Notes: generated by a model from the sequence alone, not told the origin. Shown: positions 16,619-26,856, counted from the stretch's first letter. The stretch is DNA of 51,489 nt from Anaerolineae bacterium (GCA_026645945.1 JAPKMO010000018.1:1-51489), one strand, 5' to 3'. Program-made: numbers and translations.

Positions 16619-18544
16619 ATGCCCGACACGACCAAATTCGCCGCGACGGATAATGACAATTCCGGCGAAAGTTCACTGCAAGCCAACATCGTTTTGATGA
16701 AACGCTATAAAATCCTCGGCGTCGTAGGCGGCGGCGGCATGGGTACGGTCTACCAGGCCCGTGACCTGAACTTCCCTGAGGTCCGAAAAATCGTCGCCGT
16801 TAAGGAGATGATTAACCCCAATACCGACCCAGCGCTGTACAATTCCACGCTTAAAACATTTCAGCGTGAGGCCAATATCCTCGCTACCCTTAACCATCCG
16901 GCTATCCCCAAAATTTTTGACTTCTTCGACCAGAACGACCGGGTTTATCTGGTCATGGAATACATCAATGGCAACGACCTGGAAGCCCTGCTCACCAAAA
17001 CGAAAGAACTACCTGTCGAAAAAATCATTGATTGGGCGATAGAACTGTGCGATGTCATCAGCTACCTGCATACGCAGCCCAAGCCGATAGTCTTTCGTGA
17101 TCTTAAACCGTCCAATATCATGGTAGATAGTTTCGGAAAAATCCGCCTGATTGACTTCGGCATCGCCAAAATTTTCGACAGCGGCGTTAAAAAGCACACC
17201 ATGATCGGCACTGAAGGTTACTGCGCGCCCGAACAATACAGAGGCGACGTGACCATTTTGAGCGATATTTACAGCCTGGGCGCGACTTTACACCACGTCC
17301 TCACCCGACAGGACCCCCGGTTGGCGCCCCCCTTCAGTTTCCCGGATCGACCAATCTCGCAGCATAACCCCAAAGCCCCTGATGCCTTGGTTGCCATCGT
17401 CGAAAAAGCTCTGGAATTCGAGCCGGCCAATCGTTTCCAGAGCTGCGCCGAGATGAAAAGCGAACTGGAAAAAATGCGCCTCCAGCCCCAGGTTGTTATC
17501 GGCGGTGTTAAAGGGACGGGACTGGCCGGCACAGACTTTTTTGCTGGGGTCGAAGCCTCCGGCGCCATCGAACCCAAATGGAAATTCCCCACCGAGGACG
17601 AAATTCGCAGCAGCGCGGTTGTGCACCGGGATTTCGTTTTTGTCGGCTCTTACGATACCAATGTCTGGGCTGTCAATCTCTCAACCGGCGCATTTGTCTG
17701 GAAATATCCCACGCATGGCGGCATCGCAGCATCGCCGGCGGTTGACGACTCCAATAAGCTGGTGCTGTTCGGTTCGGAGGATAACACGTTTTACGCAGTG
17801 GATTACCGGAACGGGCGCCTTAACTGGTCATATACCACGCAGGATAAAATACGGGGTACGGCGCGGATCGCCACCGAGGTGGATGCCGTCTTCTTCGGAA
17901 GCGACGACGGCCACCTTTACGCCCTCGCATCCCCCAACGGGCGCTTCCTCTGGAAATTCCAGACCGGCGAAGCTGTGCGAAGCCGCCCCGTGATTACCAA
18001 TGAAGTTATCATCTTCGGCGCGGAATCTGGCGAAATTTTTGCCCTGGGGCTGGACGGCAAACGCAAATGGAGCTATCGAACCCGCCGCCCTGTAACATCC
18101 TCCCCCTTTGTGGATAAGGTCGAAGGAATATGTTACGTCGGCTCCAGCGACAATAACGTGTATGCGCTGGACGCCAGCAGCGGTTATAGTTCTTGGCGTT
18201 TTCGCACCAACGGGCCGGTTATCTCGTCGCCGATTGTTGAGGAAGACCTGCTGTTTTTCGGCTCGGCAGATGGTCATCTCTACGCCATCAATGCCCAAAC
18301 GTCGAGGGAAAAATGGAAATTCGCAACCGACAAACCGATTATTTCATCGCCAGTTGTTCATCAGGGCGCGGTTTACTTTGGCGGCACCGATGAGTACTTC
18401 TACTGCGTGGATATGCAAACCGGCAAAGAACGCTGGAAGTTTAAGACCAACGGCGCAATCACATCAACCCCCTGTATTGCTAACGATGTTATCATTTTCG
18501 GTTCGTTTGACAAAACGCTCTATGCACTGCCGCTGGTCAACTAA
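16619..18544 (+). CDS. Ser/Thr protein kinase with eight-repeat PQQ-type propeller
   Basis: A 641-residue Hanks-type kinase. The kinase domain spans ~30-285: glycine loop GGGGMG (37-42), VAVKEM with K62, the catalytic loop as FRDLKPSN (F159 in place of the usual His, D161), DFG at 179-181 and APEQ. After a short linker come eight repeats of about 41 residues, each starting W-[KSR]-[FY]-x-T (WKFPT, WKYPT, WSYTT, WKFQT, WSYRT, WRFRT, WKFAT, WKFKT). These match a PQQ/WD40-like eight-bladed propeller. No membrane helix lies between the two parts, so the propeller should be cytoplasmic. It likely phosphorylates Thr on the nearby FHA or VWA proteins or the regulator, as inferred from position. Confidence 0.93.
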   Translation: MPDTTKFAATDNDNSGESSLQANIVLMKRYKILGVVGGGGMGTVYQARDLNFPEVRKIVAVKEMINPNTDPALYNSTLKTFQREANILATLNHPAIPKIFDFFDQNDRVYLVMEYINGNDLEALLTKTKELPVEKIIDWAIELCDVISYLHTQPKPIVFRDLKPSNIMVDSFGKIRLIDFGIAKIFDSGVKKHTMIGTEGYCAPEQYRGDVTILSDIYSLGATLHHVLTRQDPRLAPPFSFPDRPISQHNPKAPDALVAIVEKALEFEPANRFQSCAEMKSELEKMRLQPQVVIGGVKGTGLAGTDFFAGVEASGAIEPKWKFPTEDEIRSSAVVHRDFVFVGSYDTNVWAVNLSTGAFVWKYPTHGGIAASPAVDDSNKLVLFGSEDNTFYAVDYRNGRLNWSYTTQDKIRGTARIATEVDAVFFGSDDGHLYALASPNGRFLWKFQTGEAVRSRPVITNEVIIFGAESGEIFALGLDGKRKWSYRTRRPVTSSPFVDKVEGICYVGSSDNNVYALDASSGYSSWRFRTNGPVISSPIVEEDLLFFGSADGHLYAINAQTSREKWKFATDKPIISSPVVHQGAVYFGGTDEYFYCVDMQTGKERWKFKTNGAITSTPCIANDVIIFGSFDKTLYALPLVN

Positions 18545-18573
18545 CTCGTATCCACAATTGGAGCTTAACAACC

Positions 18574-19578
18574 ATGGATTTGTTCCGCCGCTTTTTTAGC
18601 CAACCCGGTTCAAAGCCACCGGACAAACCGGCAGCGCCCGAGAGCGAACCGGAAATAGAAACCACACCGCTTGCCCCCCCCGCGTCGCCTGCCTCTAAAG
18701 AGGTGGAAACGGCTCCGGTTGCTGTGGACACGAACACCCCCGCGCCCCAAACGGTGGCCGACGGCGCAACACGCCCTCTGCCCCCCGAAACGGTGATCTC
18801 GTCCAGCAATGAACATCTCCGCTTCGGCCAGTCAACCGACGTAGGCATGGTTCGCAACTCCAATCAGGACTCGGTATTTTCCCTCTTTACGACCAGCCGC
18901 AGTTCCGATCAGCGCCCAGACTTCGGCCTGTTTATCGTGGCCGATGGAATGGGGGGACATCATGACGGTGAAAAGGCCTCCGCCATGGCGGCCCACGTCG
19001 TCGCATCCAACGTTGCCGCCAATGTCTGCCTGCCCATGCTGCGAGGCGAGAATGATGCTGACCGAATGCCCATTACCGAAGCCTTGATTTCGGCGGTTCA
19101 AAAAGCCAATGCCGATATTATCGCCAAAGTGCCGGAAGGCGGCACAACCCTGACCGCCGTTGCCATCGTCAACGATCTTGCTTATATCGTGCATGTCGGC
19201 GACAGCCGTATTTACCTGATAACCAAAGATGGCCTGGAAAAAATCACCCGCGACCATTCCCTGGTGCAGCGTCTGATCGAACTCGATCAGATCACGCCGG
19301 AAGAAGCCGTCAATCATATTCAGCGTAATGTTCTCTACCGCGCGCTTGGGCAAAGCGAAAATGTCGAAGTAGATGCTTTAACACGACGTCTGCCGCCCAA
19401 GTCCAAACTCTTGTTGTGCAGTGATGGACTCTGGAATATGGTCACGGAGGATGAAATCGCCGAAATCGTGATGAGGTACGACAGCCCACAGGAAGCCTGT
19501 GATAAATTAGTCGCCCTAGCCAATACGCACGGTGGGACAGATAATATTACAGCGATTGTTTTACAGATACCGGGATAG
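18574..19578 (+). CDS. PP2C-type protein phosphatase
   Basis: A 334-residue metal-dependent Ser/Thr phosphatase. Residues 1-85 form a low-complexity Pro/Glu/Thr-rich tail with no membrane helix. The catalytic domain (~88-334) has the bacterial PP2C motifs: GQSTDVGMVRNSNQDS, VADGMGGHHDGEKAS, GGTTLTAVAI, VGDSRIYL, ITRDHSLVQ, LLCSDGLWNMV and GGTDNITAIVL, so all metal-binding Asp residues are present. It would reverse the action of the kinase gene 29 bases upstream. Kinase-phosphatase pairs next to FHA genes are a standard bacterial phospho-Thr signalling set. Confidence 0.94.
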   Translation: MDLFRRFFSQPGSKPPDKPAAPESEPEIETTPLAPPASPASKEVETAPVAVDTNTPAPQTVADGATRPLPPETVISSSNEHLRFGQSTDVGMVRNSNQDSVFSLFTTSRSSDQRPDFGLFIVADGMGGHHDGEKASAMAAHVVASNVAANVCLPMLRGENDADRMPITEALISAVQKANADIIAKVPEGGTTLTAVAIVNDLAYIVHVGDSRIYLITKDGLEKITRDHSLVQRLIELDQITPEEAVNHIQRNVLYRALGQSENVEVDALTRRLPPKSKLLLCSDGLWNMVTEDEIAEIVMRYDSPQEACDKLVALANTHGGTDNITAIVLQIPG

Positions 19579-19597
19579 TGGAATTGTATGTGCTGTT

Positions 19598-21094
19598 ATG
19601 GCTGTGACGAGTATTGATCCTTACATCACCTTGGGCGTTTCGTCGGATTCCTCGGCGGACGAGATCAAGGCGGCTTACCGTCGCGTCGCGCGCCGCCTGC
19701 ATCCCGACGCAAATCCGAATAATCCCGGCGCCGCCGTCCAGTTTCAGGATGTCACCGTCGCCTATGAACTCCTGATAGACGCCGATCGCCGCCGCGCCTA
19801 TGACCATCAAATTGCCCGGCAGCGCCCCGATGAAGGTCTGAATTTTTCCCTGCGCGTCACCCCCAGCAAAAGAGCCGTTATCCCTCTCCCCGAACCGCAG
19901 GTAATCTACTTGCTGGCCGAGATTCTTCCCGACCCCCGCGCGCGCGACCAGGATCAAAAACGCGAGACGCGCCTTAACCTCACGCTGGTTCTCGACCACA
20001 GCAACTCCATGAACGGCACTCGCCTGGATAAGGTGAAGGTTGCCGCCCACGAAATCGTCAACCAGCTTTCCGAAGGCGATATTCTTTCGGTTGTGAGCTT
20101 CAATGATCGCGCCGAGGTTATCATTCCGGCCACACCTGTTCAGAACAAACAGGCCCTTAAGGCCAAAATCAGCATGATGATCGCTTCCGGCGGAACGGAA
20201 ATCTTCAAGGGACTCTCCGCCGGTGTGGAGCAGAACCGGCGTTTTCTTGGCCCTAAATTGGTCAACCATGTTGTCCTGCTGACTGACGGAAACACCTTTG
20301 GCGACCACGATAGTTGTATCGAACTGGCCCGTAAATCCGCCGAACAGGGTATCAGCATCAGCGCAATGGGACTTGGGCAGGAATGGAACGATGAATTTCT
20401 CGATCAGTTAGCTTCTGTTACCGGCGGCACATCATCGTATATCAACTCCGCCAGCGCGGTTGTCAGCTTTTTGAACAACCATGTACGCAATTTATCCAAC
20501 GCTTTTGCCGAACGGGTGCGCCTGTCCGTCGCACCGGACCCGGACGTAAAACTCGAATCGGCCTTTAAGCTCTCGCCGCACCCGCAGCCGTTAACAATTG
20601 ATGATGGCTACATACAACTCGGCAGTTTGCAGGCTAATCGTAGCATATCCGTCCTCTTGCAGTTCCAGCTGCCCGCCAACATGCCGCTCGGTTTTCGCTC
20701 AGTAGCACGCCTGGTTTCCGCCGGCGACGTGCTGGCAAACCAGAATCAGCATTTCCAAAGCCTCAGCGACATCTCGCTGGAGGTAAATGATAATCCCCCG
20801 CCAGAAGACCCGCCGGTTGCCATCCTGGATGCCCTGGGAAAACTGACGCTCTATCGAATGCAGGAGCGCGCGCAAGAGGCGCTCGCCAGCGGCGACATCC
20901 GCGAAGCCACGCGCCGGTTGGAAAATCTGGCAACCCGCCTGCTGGCAATGGGCGAAGAAGACCTTGCCAACCAGGCGCGATCTGAAGCCCGCCGGGTCGC
21001 GCATACCAGCAACCTGTCGGATGCGGGACGCAAAACCTTGAAATATCAAACTCGTTTTTTGCTATTGGGGCCATCAAATGAGGACGTGTCGTAA
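19598..21094 (+). CDS. J-domain/von Willebrand factor A fusion protein
   Basis: About 498 residues from ATG 19598 (an earlier in-frame ATG at 19532 would overlap the phosphatase gene and adds no domain). Residues ~5-70 are a DnaJ-type J domain with the HPD triad at 35-37. Residues ~125-310 are a VWA domain with an intact metal site (MIDAS): D133-x-S135-x-S137, the Thr of GGTEI, and LLTDGNT. A beta-rich region and a helical tail follow (~320-498). VWA domains bind partners through a metal ion, and J domains stimulate Hsp70. The protein may bring an Hsp70 to assemblies controlled by the upstream kinase/phosphatase. There is no signal peptide. The stop overlaps the next start (TAATG). Confidence 0.92.
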   Translation: MAVTSIDPYITLGVSSDSSADEIKAAYRRVARRLHPDANPNNPGAAVQFQDVTVAYELLIDADRRRAYDHQIARQRPDEGLNFSLRVTPSKRAVIPLPEPQVIYLLAEILPDPRARDQDQKRETRLNLTLVLDHSNSMNGTRLDKVKVAAHEIVNQLSEGDILSVVSFNDRAEVIIPATPVQNKQALKAKISMMIASGGTEIFKGLSAGVEQNRRFLGPKLVNHVVLLTDGNTFGDHDSCIELARKSAEQGISISAMGLGQEWNDEFLDQLASVTGGTSSYINSASAVVSFLNNHVRNLSNAFAERVRLSVAPDPDVKLESAFKLSPHPQPLTIDDGYIQLGSLQANRSISVLLQFQLPANMPLGFRSVARLVSAGDVLANQNQHFQSLSDISLEVNDNPPPEDPPVAILDALGKLTLYRMQERAQEALASGDIREATRRLENLATRLLAMGEEDLANQARSEARRVAHTSNLSDAGRKTLKYQTRFLLLGPSNEDVS

Positions 21095-21597
21095 TGATCA
21101 CCTGTCCTTACTGTGGATCGAAAAACATTGAAGGGCTGCTGTTTTGTGAGGAATGTGGCCAGAGCCTGACGGGCGGTCCGGGAAGCGCTGTATTACCCAC
21201 CAAACAGCTCGATCAGTCATCCAACGACCTGGCCGCCAAAGCCACCTGGGGCACGGCGCGCTTCGGCCAGGATGCTTCCATTATCATTCATATCCGTGAT
21301 GCTTCTCAGCCCGTTATCATACAGCCGGCCAAAAGAACCATCCTCGGACGCACCGACGCTACCAGCCCGCAAAAGCCCGATGTAGACCTGACACCTTTCG
21401 GCGCGCTCGACAAGGGCGTGTCGCGCATTCATGCCGCCATCTATCGTAATGAAGATACGCTCACGCTGGTGGATATGGGCAGCGCCAACGGCACCCATTT
21501 AAACGGCCAGCGGTTAGTCCCGGACCAACCACGTATCCTGCGCGACGGCGATGAAATTCGCCTCGGCAAGCTGGTGGCCCACATTTACTTTAAATGA
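21094..21597 (+). CDS. Zinc-ribbon/FHA domain protein
   Basis: A 167-residue protein. It begins with a zinc ribbon, CPYC (C4, C7) and CEEC (C19, C22), and after a ~45-residue linker has a forkhead-associated domain. The FHA signature is complete: ILGR, the VSRIHAAI segment, and SANGTHLNG. FHA domains bind phospho-Thr peptides, so this is a likely reader of the kinase encoded four genes upstream. The ATG overlaps the stop codon of the J-VWA gene, so the two are translated together. Ribbon plus FHA pairs occur widely in bacterial kinase loci. Confidence 0.93.
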   Translation: MITCPYCGSKNIEGLLFCEECGQSLTGGPGSAVLPTKQLDQSSNDLAAKATWGTARFGQDASIIIHIRDASQPVIIQPAKRTILGRTDATSPQKPDVDLTPFGALDKGVSRIHAAIYRNEDTLTLVDMGSANGTHLNGQRLVPDQPRILRDGDEIRLGKLVAHIYFK

Positions 21598-21664
21598 TGT
21601 CCGACATCGCGCGTTCCATGCGCCGTTTTCACATTCTCAATCGCAGACATCCATTGGAGAGGTT

Positions 21665-21910
21665 ATGATTACCCTTCTCATTCACGTCGCAAATGCTGAA
21701 CCGATCAAACTGGACGTTGAAGAACTGCCCAATCCATCAGACATCATGATTATTGGCAAAAACCCCCGCGATCGTAAAGATCGCGAAGTGGATTGGCTGG
21801 ATGAAGGCGTCACAACAATCATGTTTCCCTGGTCGCGCATTAACCTGATTCAGGTCATGCCCGACCCGGATGCCGGCGCCGACTTCCCGCAGTTGTGGCG
21901 CAACGACTGA
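21665..21910 (+). CDS. 81-residue conserved-looking protein of unknown function
   Basis: The start is ATG 21665, preceded by GGAGAGG; an open frame further upstream only runs into the FHA gene. The product is 81 residues and slightly acidic. It contains a beta-like start (MITLLIHVANAEPIKLDVEEL) and the segment ITIMFPWSRINLIQVMP-like TTIMFPWSRINLIQV. No signal peptide, membrane helix or known motif is seen. The composition, with a Trp-containing hydrophobic strand near the end, suggests a small folded domain. It sits between the FHA and response-regulator genes in the same operon (14 bases to the next), so a role in that signalling path is plausible but unproven. Confidence 0.8.
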   Translation: MITLLIHVANAEPIKLDVEELPNPSDIMIIGKNPRDRKDREVDWLDEGVTTIMFPWSRINLIQVMPDPDAGADFPQLWRND

Positions 21911-21924
21911 AAAAACGTTGATCT

Positions 21925-22674
21925 ATGACCACCAAACTCCCAAGAGCAGGGCAGCGCGATGGCAAGCGTATCCTGGTCGTAGATGATGAGCCGCGCATGA
22001 TCGGCTTCATCCGCATGAACCTGGAGCTGGAGGGGCATCAGGTCATCGAGGCGCGTGACGGCTTGCAAGCCCTCGAAGCCGTCCGTACCAAACTGCCCGA
22101 TCTGGTGCTGCTCGACATCATGATGCCGGAACTGGACGGTTACGAAACCCTGCGTATGCTGCGGGAATTTTCAAATATCCCGGTTATCATGCTCACCGCC
22201 AAAGGCGAAGAAAACGACAAAGTGTACGGTCTCGAACTCGGCGCGGACGATTACATCACCAAACCCTTTGGTCCGCGCGAGCTTTCCAGCCGCATCAAAG
22301 CTGTCCTGCGGCGCGCCAGTATGCCCTCGACCTCCCCCGAACAGGCTGTGCTGAAAATTGATGACCGCCTGAGCATTGACTTTAACCAGCGCGAGGTGAT
22401 CGTAAACGGCGAGCATATCAAGCTGCGCCCAACCGAATATCGCCTGCTTTACCATCTGGTCGAAAATGCAGGCTGGACGGTGCCTCATGACCAGTTGTTA
22501 GCCAAAGTGTGGGGTTATGAATATCGGGACGAGGCGCACTATGTTCGATTATACGTAAACTATCTGCGAGAAAAAATCGAAGAGGACCCGGCCAACCCCA
22601 AATATATCCTGACCGAACGCGGGGTCGGCTATCGTTTTATGGATTTCAAACATCCATCAGCGCCGGATACCTAA
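21925..22674 (+). CDS. OmpR/PhoB-family response regulator
   Basis: A 249-residue regulator. The receiver domain (~14-128) has the acidic pair D20-D21, the phospho-acceptor D64 in LLDIMMP, and the K of ITKPFG. A winged-helix DNA-binding domain follows (~145-240: [52 protein letters not shown]). No histidine kinase gene is adjacent. Because it lies in an operon with a Ser/Thr kinase and phosphatase, it may be phosphorylated by that kinase or by a remote histidine kinase. It should bind direct repeats upstream of target genes. Confidence 0.94.
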   Translation: MTTKLPRAGQRDGKRILVVDDEPRMIGFIRMNLELEGHQVIEARDGLQALEAVRTKLPDLVLLDIMMPELDGYETLRMLREFSNIPVIMLTAKGEENDKVYGLELGADDYITKPFGPRELSSRIKAVLRRASMPSTSPEQAVLKIDDRLSIDFNQREVIVNGEHIKLRPTEYRLLYHLVENAGWTVPHDQLLAKVWGYEYRDEAHYVRLYVNYLREKIEEDPANPKYILTERGVGYRFMDFKHPSAPDT

Positions 22675-22677
22675 CGC

Positions 22678-22706
22678 TTGCAGCAGGGTTTCTTTCAACG
22701 TACAAT
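22678..22706 (+). promoter_or_regulatory. Promoter of the GTPase gene
   Basis: TTGCAG (22678-22683), a 17-base spacer and TACAAT (22701-22706), in the gap between the regulator and GTPase genes. Confidence 0.65.
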
Positions 22707-22748
22707 GGAGTACAGAACGCACTGTCTTGACCCCTCAAGGAGGGTTCC

Positions 22749-23279
22749 GTGTCTGCTTTTAAGATCGTTGTCACCGGGCCGTTCAACTCCGGGAAAACAG
22801 AATTTATCAAAACCATTTCTGACATTCCCGTTGTTTCAACCGAGAAAAAAATCACGACCGAGGACAAGGGAATCAAGGCCGAAACCACCGTCGCTATGGA
22901 TTACGGTCGCGTCCAGCTGGACGGTGATACGCTTTATCTGTACGGCACGCCAGGCCAGACCCGTTTTGATTTTATGTGGGAAATTCTTTCCAGCGAGATG
23001 AGTGGCTTCATCGTCCTGGTGGACAGCACCGATGCGCCATCGTTTCCCGATGCCGCAGAGCTTATCAACCTCTTTTCCGGGTTCGTGACCGTTCCACATC
23101 TCGTGGTCGCCAACAAAACCGATCTCGAAGGCGCGGCCAAACTCGCCGAAGTGCGGCGCGGCACGAAAGCCGGTGTTGATGTTACGGTCATGCCCTGTGT
23201 CGCCACTCAAAAAAGCAGCGTTCGCCAGGTGCTTTTACAGATGGTGCAGCTCCTCAAAAAAGAAAAGTCAACCCCCTGA
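22749..23279 (+). CDS. MglA/CvnD-like small GTPase
   Basis: A 176-residue Ras-like GTPase starting at GTG 22749, with GGAGGG five to six bases upstream. The P-loop is TGPFNSGKTEF, the switch region has ETTVAMDYGR, the G3 motif is YGTPGQTRF (TPGQ instead of DxxG), and G4 is NKTD. The AMD-x-GR and FGTPGQ-like signature is that of the GTPases of actinobacterial conservons (CvnD) and of MglA relatives, which act with roadblock proteins as GAPs or regulators. A roadblock gene lies 3 kb away at 26233-26604 on the opposite strand and is a likely partner. A strong terminator follows. Confidence 0.92.
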   Translation: MSAFKIVVTGPFNSGKTEFIKTISDIPVVSTEKKITTEDKGIKAETTVAMDYGRVQLDGDTLYLYGTPGQTRFDFMWEILSSEMSGFIVLVDSTDAPSFPDAAELINLFSGFVTVPHLVVANKTDLEGAAKLAEVRRGTKAGVDVTVMPCVATQKSSVRQVLLQMVQLLKKEKSTP

Positions 23280-23299
23280 TATTCACACGCCACAACTTT

Positions 23300-23331
23300 A
23301 AGGCCGGGTGTCCCCCCGGCCTTTGTATTAT
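23300..23331 (+). terminator. Rho-independent terminator after the GTPase gene
   Basis: AAGGCCGGG (23300-23308) pairs perfectly with CCCGGCCTT (23315-23323) around a 6-base loop, followed by TGTATTATT. Confidence 0.85.
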
Positions 23332-23377
23332 TACCCAAGTCTGCTGTTGGCGGCGCGCTGCCCTGCCGATGCTGTTT

Positions 23378-24424
23378 TTACGCCTGCGCCGGGGTGACAT
23401 GCTCGGCACGCAGTCGAGCATATTCTTCCGAGAAAGCCGCCAGCATCCGCTGCTTTTCGTCATCCGGCAGCAAGCTGGCCCGCACCGCATTTAAAGCGAT
23501 CTCCTCTATCTCATCCAAAACGCCCCCTACCAGATCGTAAGCGGCCAGGTATTCCTGCGTCAGATTTGTTTTGTACAGTTCCGGCATCCCCGTTCCCAAC
23601 GTGACCATAATGCCTTCGTCCAGAAGCCGCCGCAGCGGGTAATCCGCGTAGGAGACAGCCGCGCCCCGGCGCACATCATGCGCCATGCTTAAATTCAGCG
23701 GTATATGCCGCTCGATCAATACATTAAGCGCATCCGGCGACTCCAGCGCGCCCCACCCGCCGATGATACGGTCTGGCTCCAGGTGGGTAACGACATCCAG
23801 AATGCCCTGCCCGCCCAGAATATCCCCGGCTTGGACGATACGCGGCACGCCCTTTTTCACGGCATTTCGGAAGGGACGCTCAAACTGTGCCGCCGGCTGG
23901 GCATCTTCGGACCCAATCAAGCCAAGCCCCACCACCCCGCCGCGTTTGGCGGTGGCGCTCGTCACCCAGCGTAGAAAATCATCGGCGCGGCGCGGCTGGT
24001 CGCGCGGCAGCATCAGCAGCCAGGCCAGTTGAACCCCCCACCCGCGCGCCGCGCGGTCGCGGCCATCGTTAATAGCCGCTAGAAACTGCTCGAATGTCAG
24101 GCCGTTTTCCATGTACAGCAGTGGGGAAACACCGACCTCTGCATAACGCACGTTTTGTTTCGCCAGGCTCACCCCCAGCTCATACACCAGCCGGGTCAAA
24201 TCATCCGGCTGCTGCAGCCACGTGCCGGTCACACGCACCAGTTCGTCCAGGCGGCTGTAATCCGGCTGCTCGATTAAAGCCGCCCACTGCCTGAAATGTT
24301 TTACCGAGTCGGCAATATCGTTCTGCTCGGCGATCATTAACAAGGTATCTTTCTGCATCGCCCCTTCAAGCTGAACATACAATTCAACCTTTGGAATGGC
24401 GCGCAGATAACTATCTATTGACAT
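23378..24424 (-). CDS. Adenosine-deaminase-fold protein, probably catalytically inactive
   Basis: About 348 residues with the layout of adenosine deaminase (IPKVELY, YAEVGVSPLLY, GVVGLGLIGSED, VTLGTGMPELYKTNL), but the catalytic motifs are replaced. The metal-binding H-x-H-x-D reads Y16-V-Q18-L-E20. HAGE reads QAGD (198-201). The GHG histidine reads I-G-G (221-223). The DD of the TDDP motif reads G279-M280. Zinc-dependent deamination is therefore not expected. Purine binding or a structural role is possible. The start is ATG 24422-24424; a TTG three codons earlier overlaps the pyrG stop. It follows pyrG by five bases, so the two are co-transcribed, linking it to nucleotide metabolism. Confidence 0.85.
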   Translation of the reverse strand: MSIDSYLRAIPKVELYVQLEGAMQKDTLLMIAEQNDIADSVKHFRQWAALIEQPDYSRLDELVRVTGTWLQQPDDLTRLVYELGVSLAKQNVRYAEVGVSPLLYMENGLTFEQFLAAINDGRDRAARGWGVQLAWLLMLPRDQPRRADDFLRWVTSATAKRGGVVGLGLIGSEDAQPAAQFERPFRNAVKKGVPRIVQAGDILGGQGILDVVTHLEPDRIIGGWGALESPDALNVLIERHIPLNLSMAHDVRRGAAVSYADYPLRRLLDEGIMVTLGTGMPELYKTNLTQEYLAAYDLVGGVLDEIEEIALNAVRASLLPDDEKQRMLAAFSEEYARLRAEHVTPAQA

Positions 24425-24429
24425 AACTT

Positions 24430-26136
<1,707 letters not shown>

Positions 26137-26140
26137 TCAC

Positions 26141-26189
26141 AAAAACAAAAATCGCGGCGGGGGAGTACGCCTGACTCATCACCCCGCCG
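26141..26189 (-). terminator. Terminator after the roadblock gene
   Basis: On the minus strand CGGCGGGG (26182-26189) pairs with CCCCGCCG (26155-26162) across a 19-base loop. It is followed by an interrupted T tract (complement of the A-rich 26141-26151). Confidence 0.7.
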
Positions 26190-26232
26190 GTTTTCGGTGG
26201 CAGCATCTTGGGGTCAGACAGGTGCAGTCTGG

Positions 26233-26604
26233 TCAGACCAGTTTTTCCAGATCGTCCGCCGTCCGGCGCATATCAAGAAAAATCAGACCGAGTTTCGCGC
26301 CTTCGCGCACCAGGGTGGTTAGAACCGCCTCTTCGCCGACAGACATCAAAATCACGTAGCCATCTTTGCCTTTGATATACACCTGGTCGAGCAGACCTCT
26401 CCCCAACTCATTTGAAATCCGCTCCCCCAGGGAAAGCATCGCCGCAGACATCGCCGAAACGCGATCTTCCTCTACGCCTGCCGGTAGTGACGATGCCATA
26501 ATCAAACCATCCACGCTCACTACCGCAGAAGCCTCGATCTCCGGCGTAGTGGACTGAAGATCACGAAGGCGATCAACCATCAATTCAGTCCGCGATTTCG
26601 CCAT
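26233..26604 (-). CDS. Roadblock/LC7 domain protein (MglB/CvnB-like)
   Basis: A 123-residue single-domain protein. The start at ATG 26602-26604 follows GAGAGGAG; a longer open frame upstream is not needed. The roadblock fold is seen in ASAVVSVDGLIMASSLPAG, VSAMSAAMLSLGERISNELGRG, VYIKGKDGYVILM and EAVLTTLVREGAKLGLIFLDMRR. Such proteins form dimers that bind Ras-like GTPases and act as GAPs or effectors. The CvnD-like GTPase at 22749 is the obvious candidate partner, though the two genes are convergent and separately transcribed. The promoter lies about 155 bases upstream. Confidence 0.92.
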   Translation of the reverse strand: MAKSRTELMVDRLRDLQSTTPEIEASAVVSVDGLIMASSLPAGVEEDRVSAMSAAMLSLGERISNELGRGLLDQVYIKGKDGYVILMSVGEEAVLTTLVREGAKLGLIFLDMRRTADDLEKLV

Positions 26605-26765
26605 AAGTGTACTCCTCTCAAAATTGCCCGGCTTCGGGCAGCAGATATGTGTTGGAAAGAGGCCTAAAACGCTGCAACTGCTGTCAACCAATTTTACTAC
26701 GTAATTCTGGAAAAGTGGTCATAAAATTAAAACGGAATGACGCTGGCGCGCACCAGCCGAGATTT

Positions 26766-26793
26766 ATTATACTAAACAGAATACAATCGGCAA
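26766..26793 (-). promoter_or_regulatory. Promoter of the roadblock gene
   Basis: On the minus strand TTGCCG (26788-26793), a 16-base spacer and a perfect TATAAT (26766-26771). This leaves an untranslated leader of roughly 155 bases. Confidence 0.6.
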
Positions 26794-26828
26794 GTCGCCT
26801 CAGATAGTTTAGCAATTTACATCCGGGG

Positions 26829-26856
26829 TTCTCACCGATGTAACTTTCGCTATACT
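26829..26856 (+). promoter_or_regulatory. Possible promoter of the moxR gene
   Basis: TTCTCA (26829-26834), a 16-base spacer and TATACT (26851-26856), 43 bases before the ATG. The -35 match is modest (4 of 6). Confidence 0.45.
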
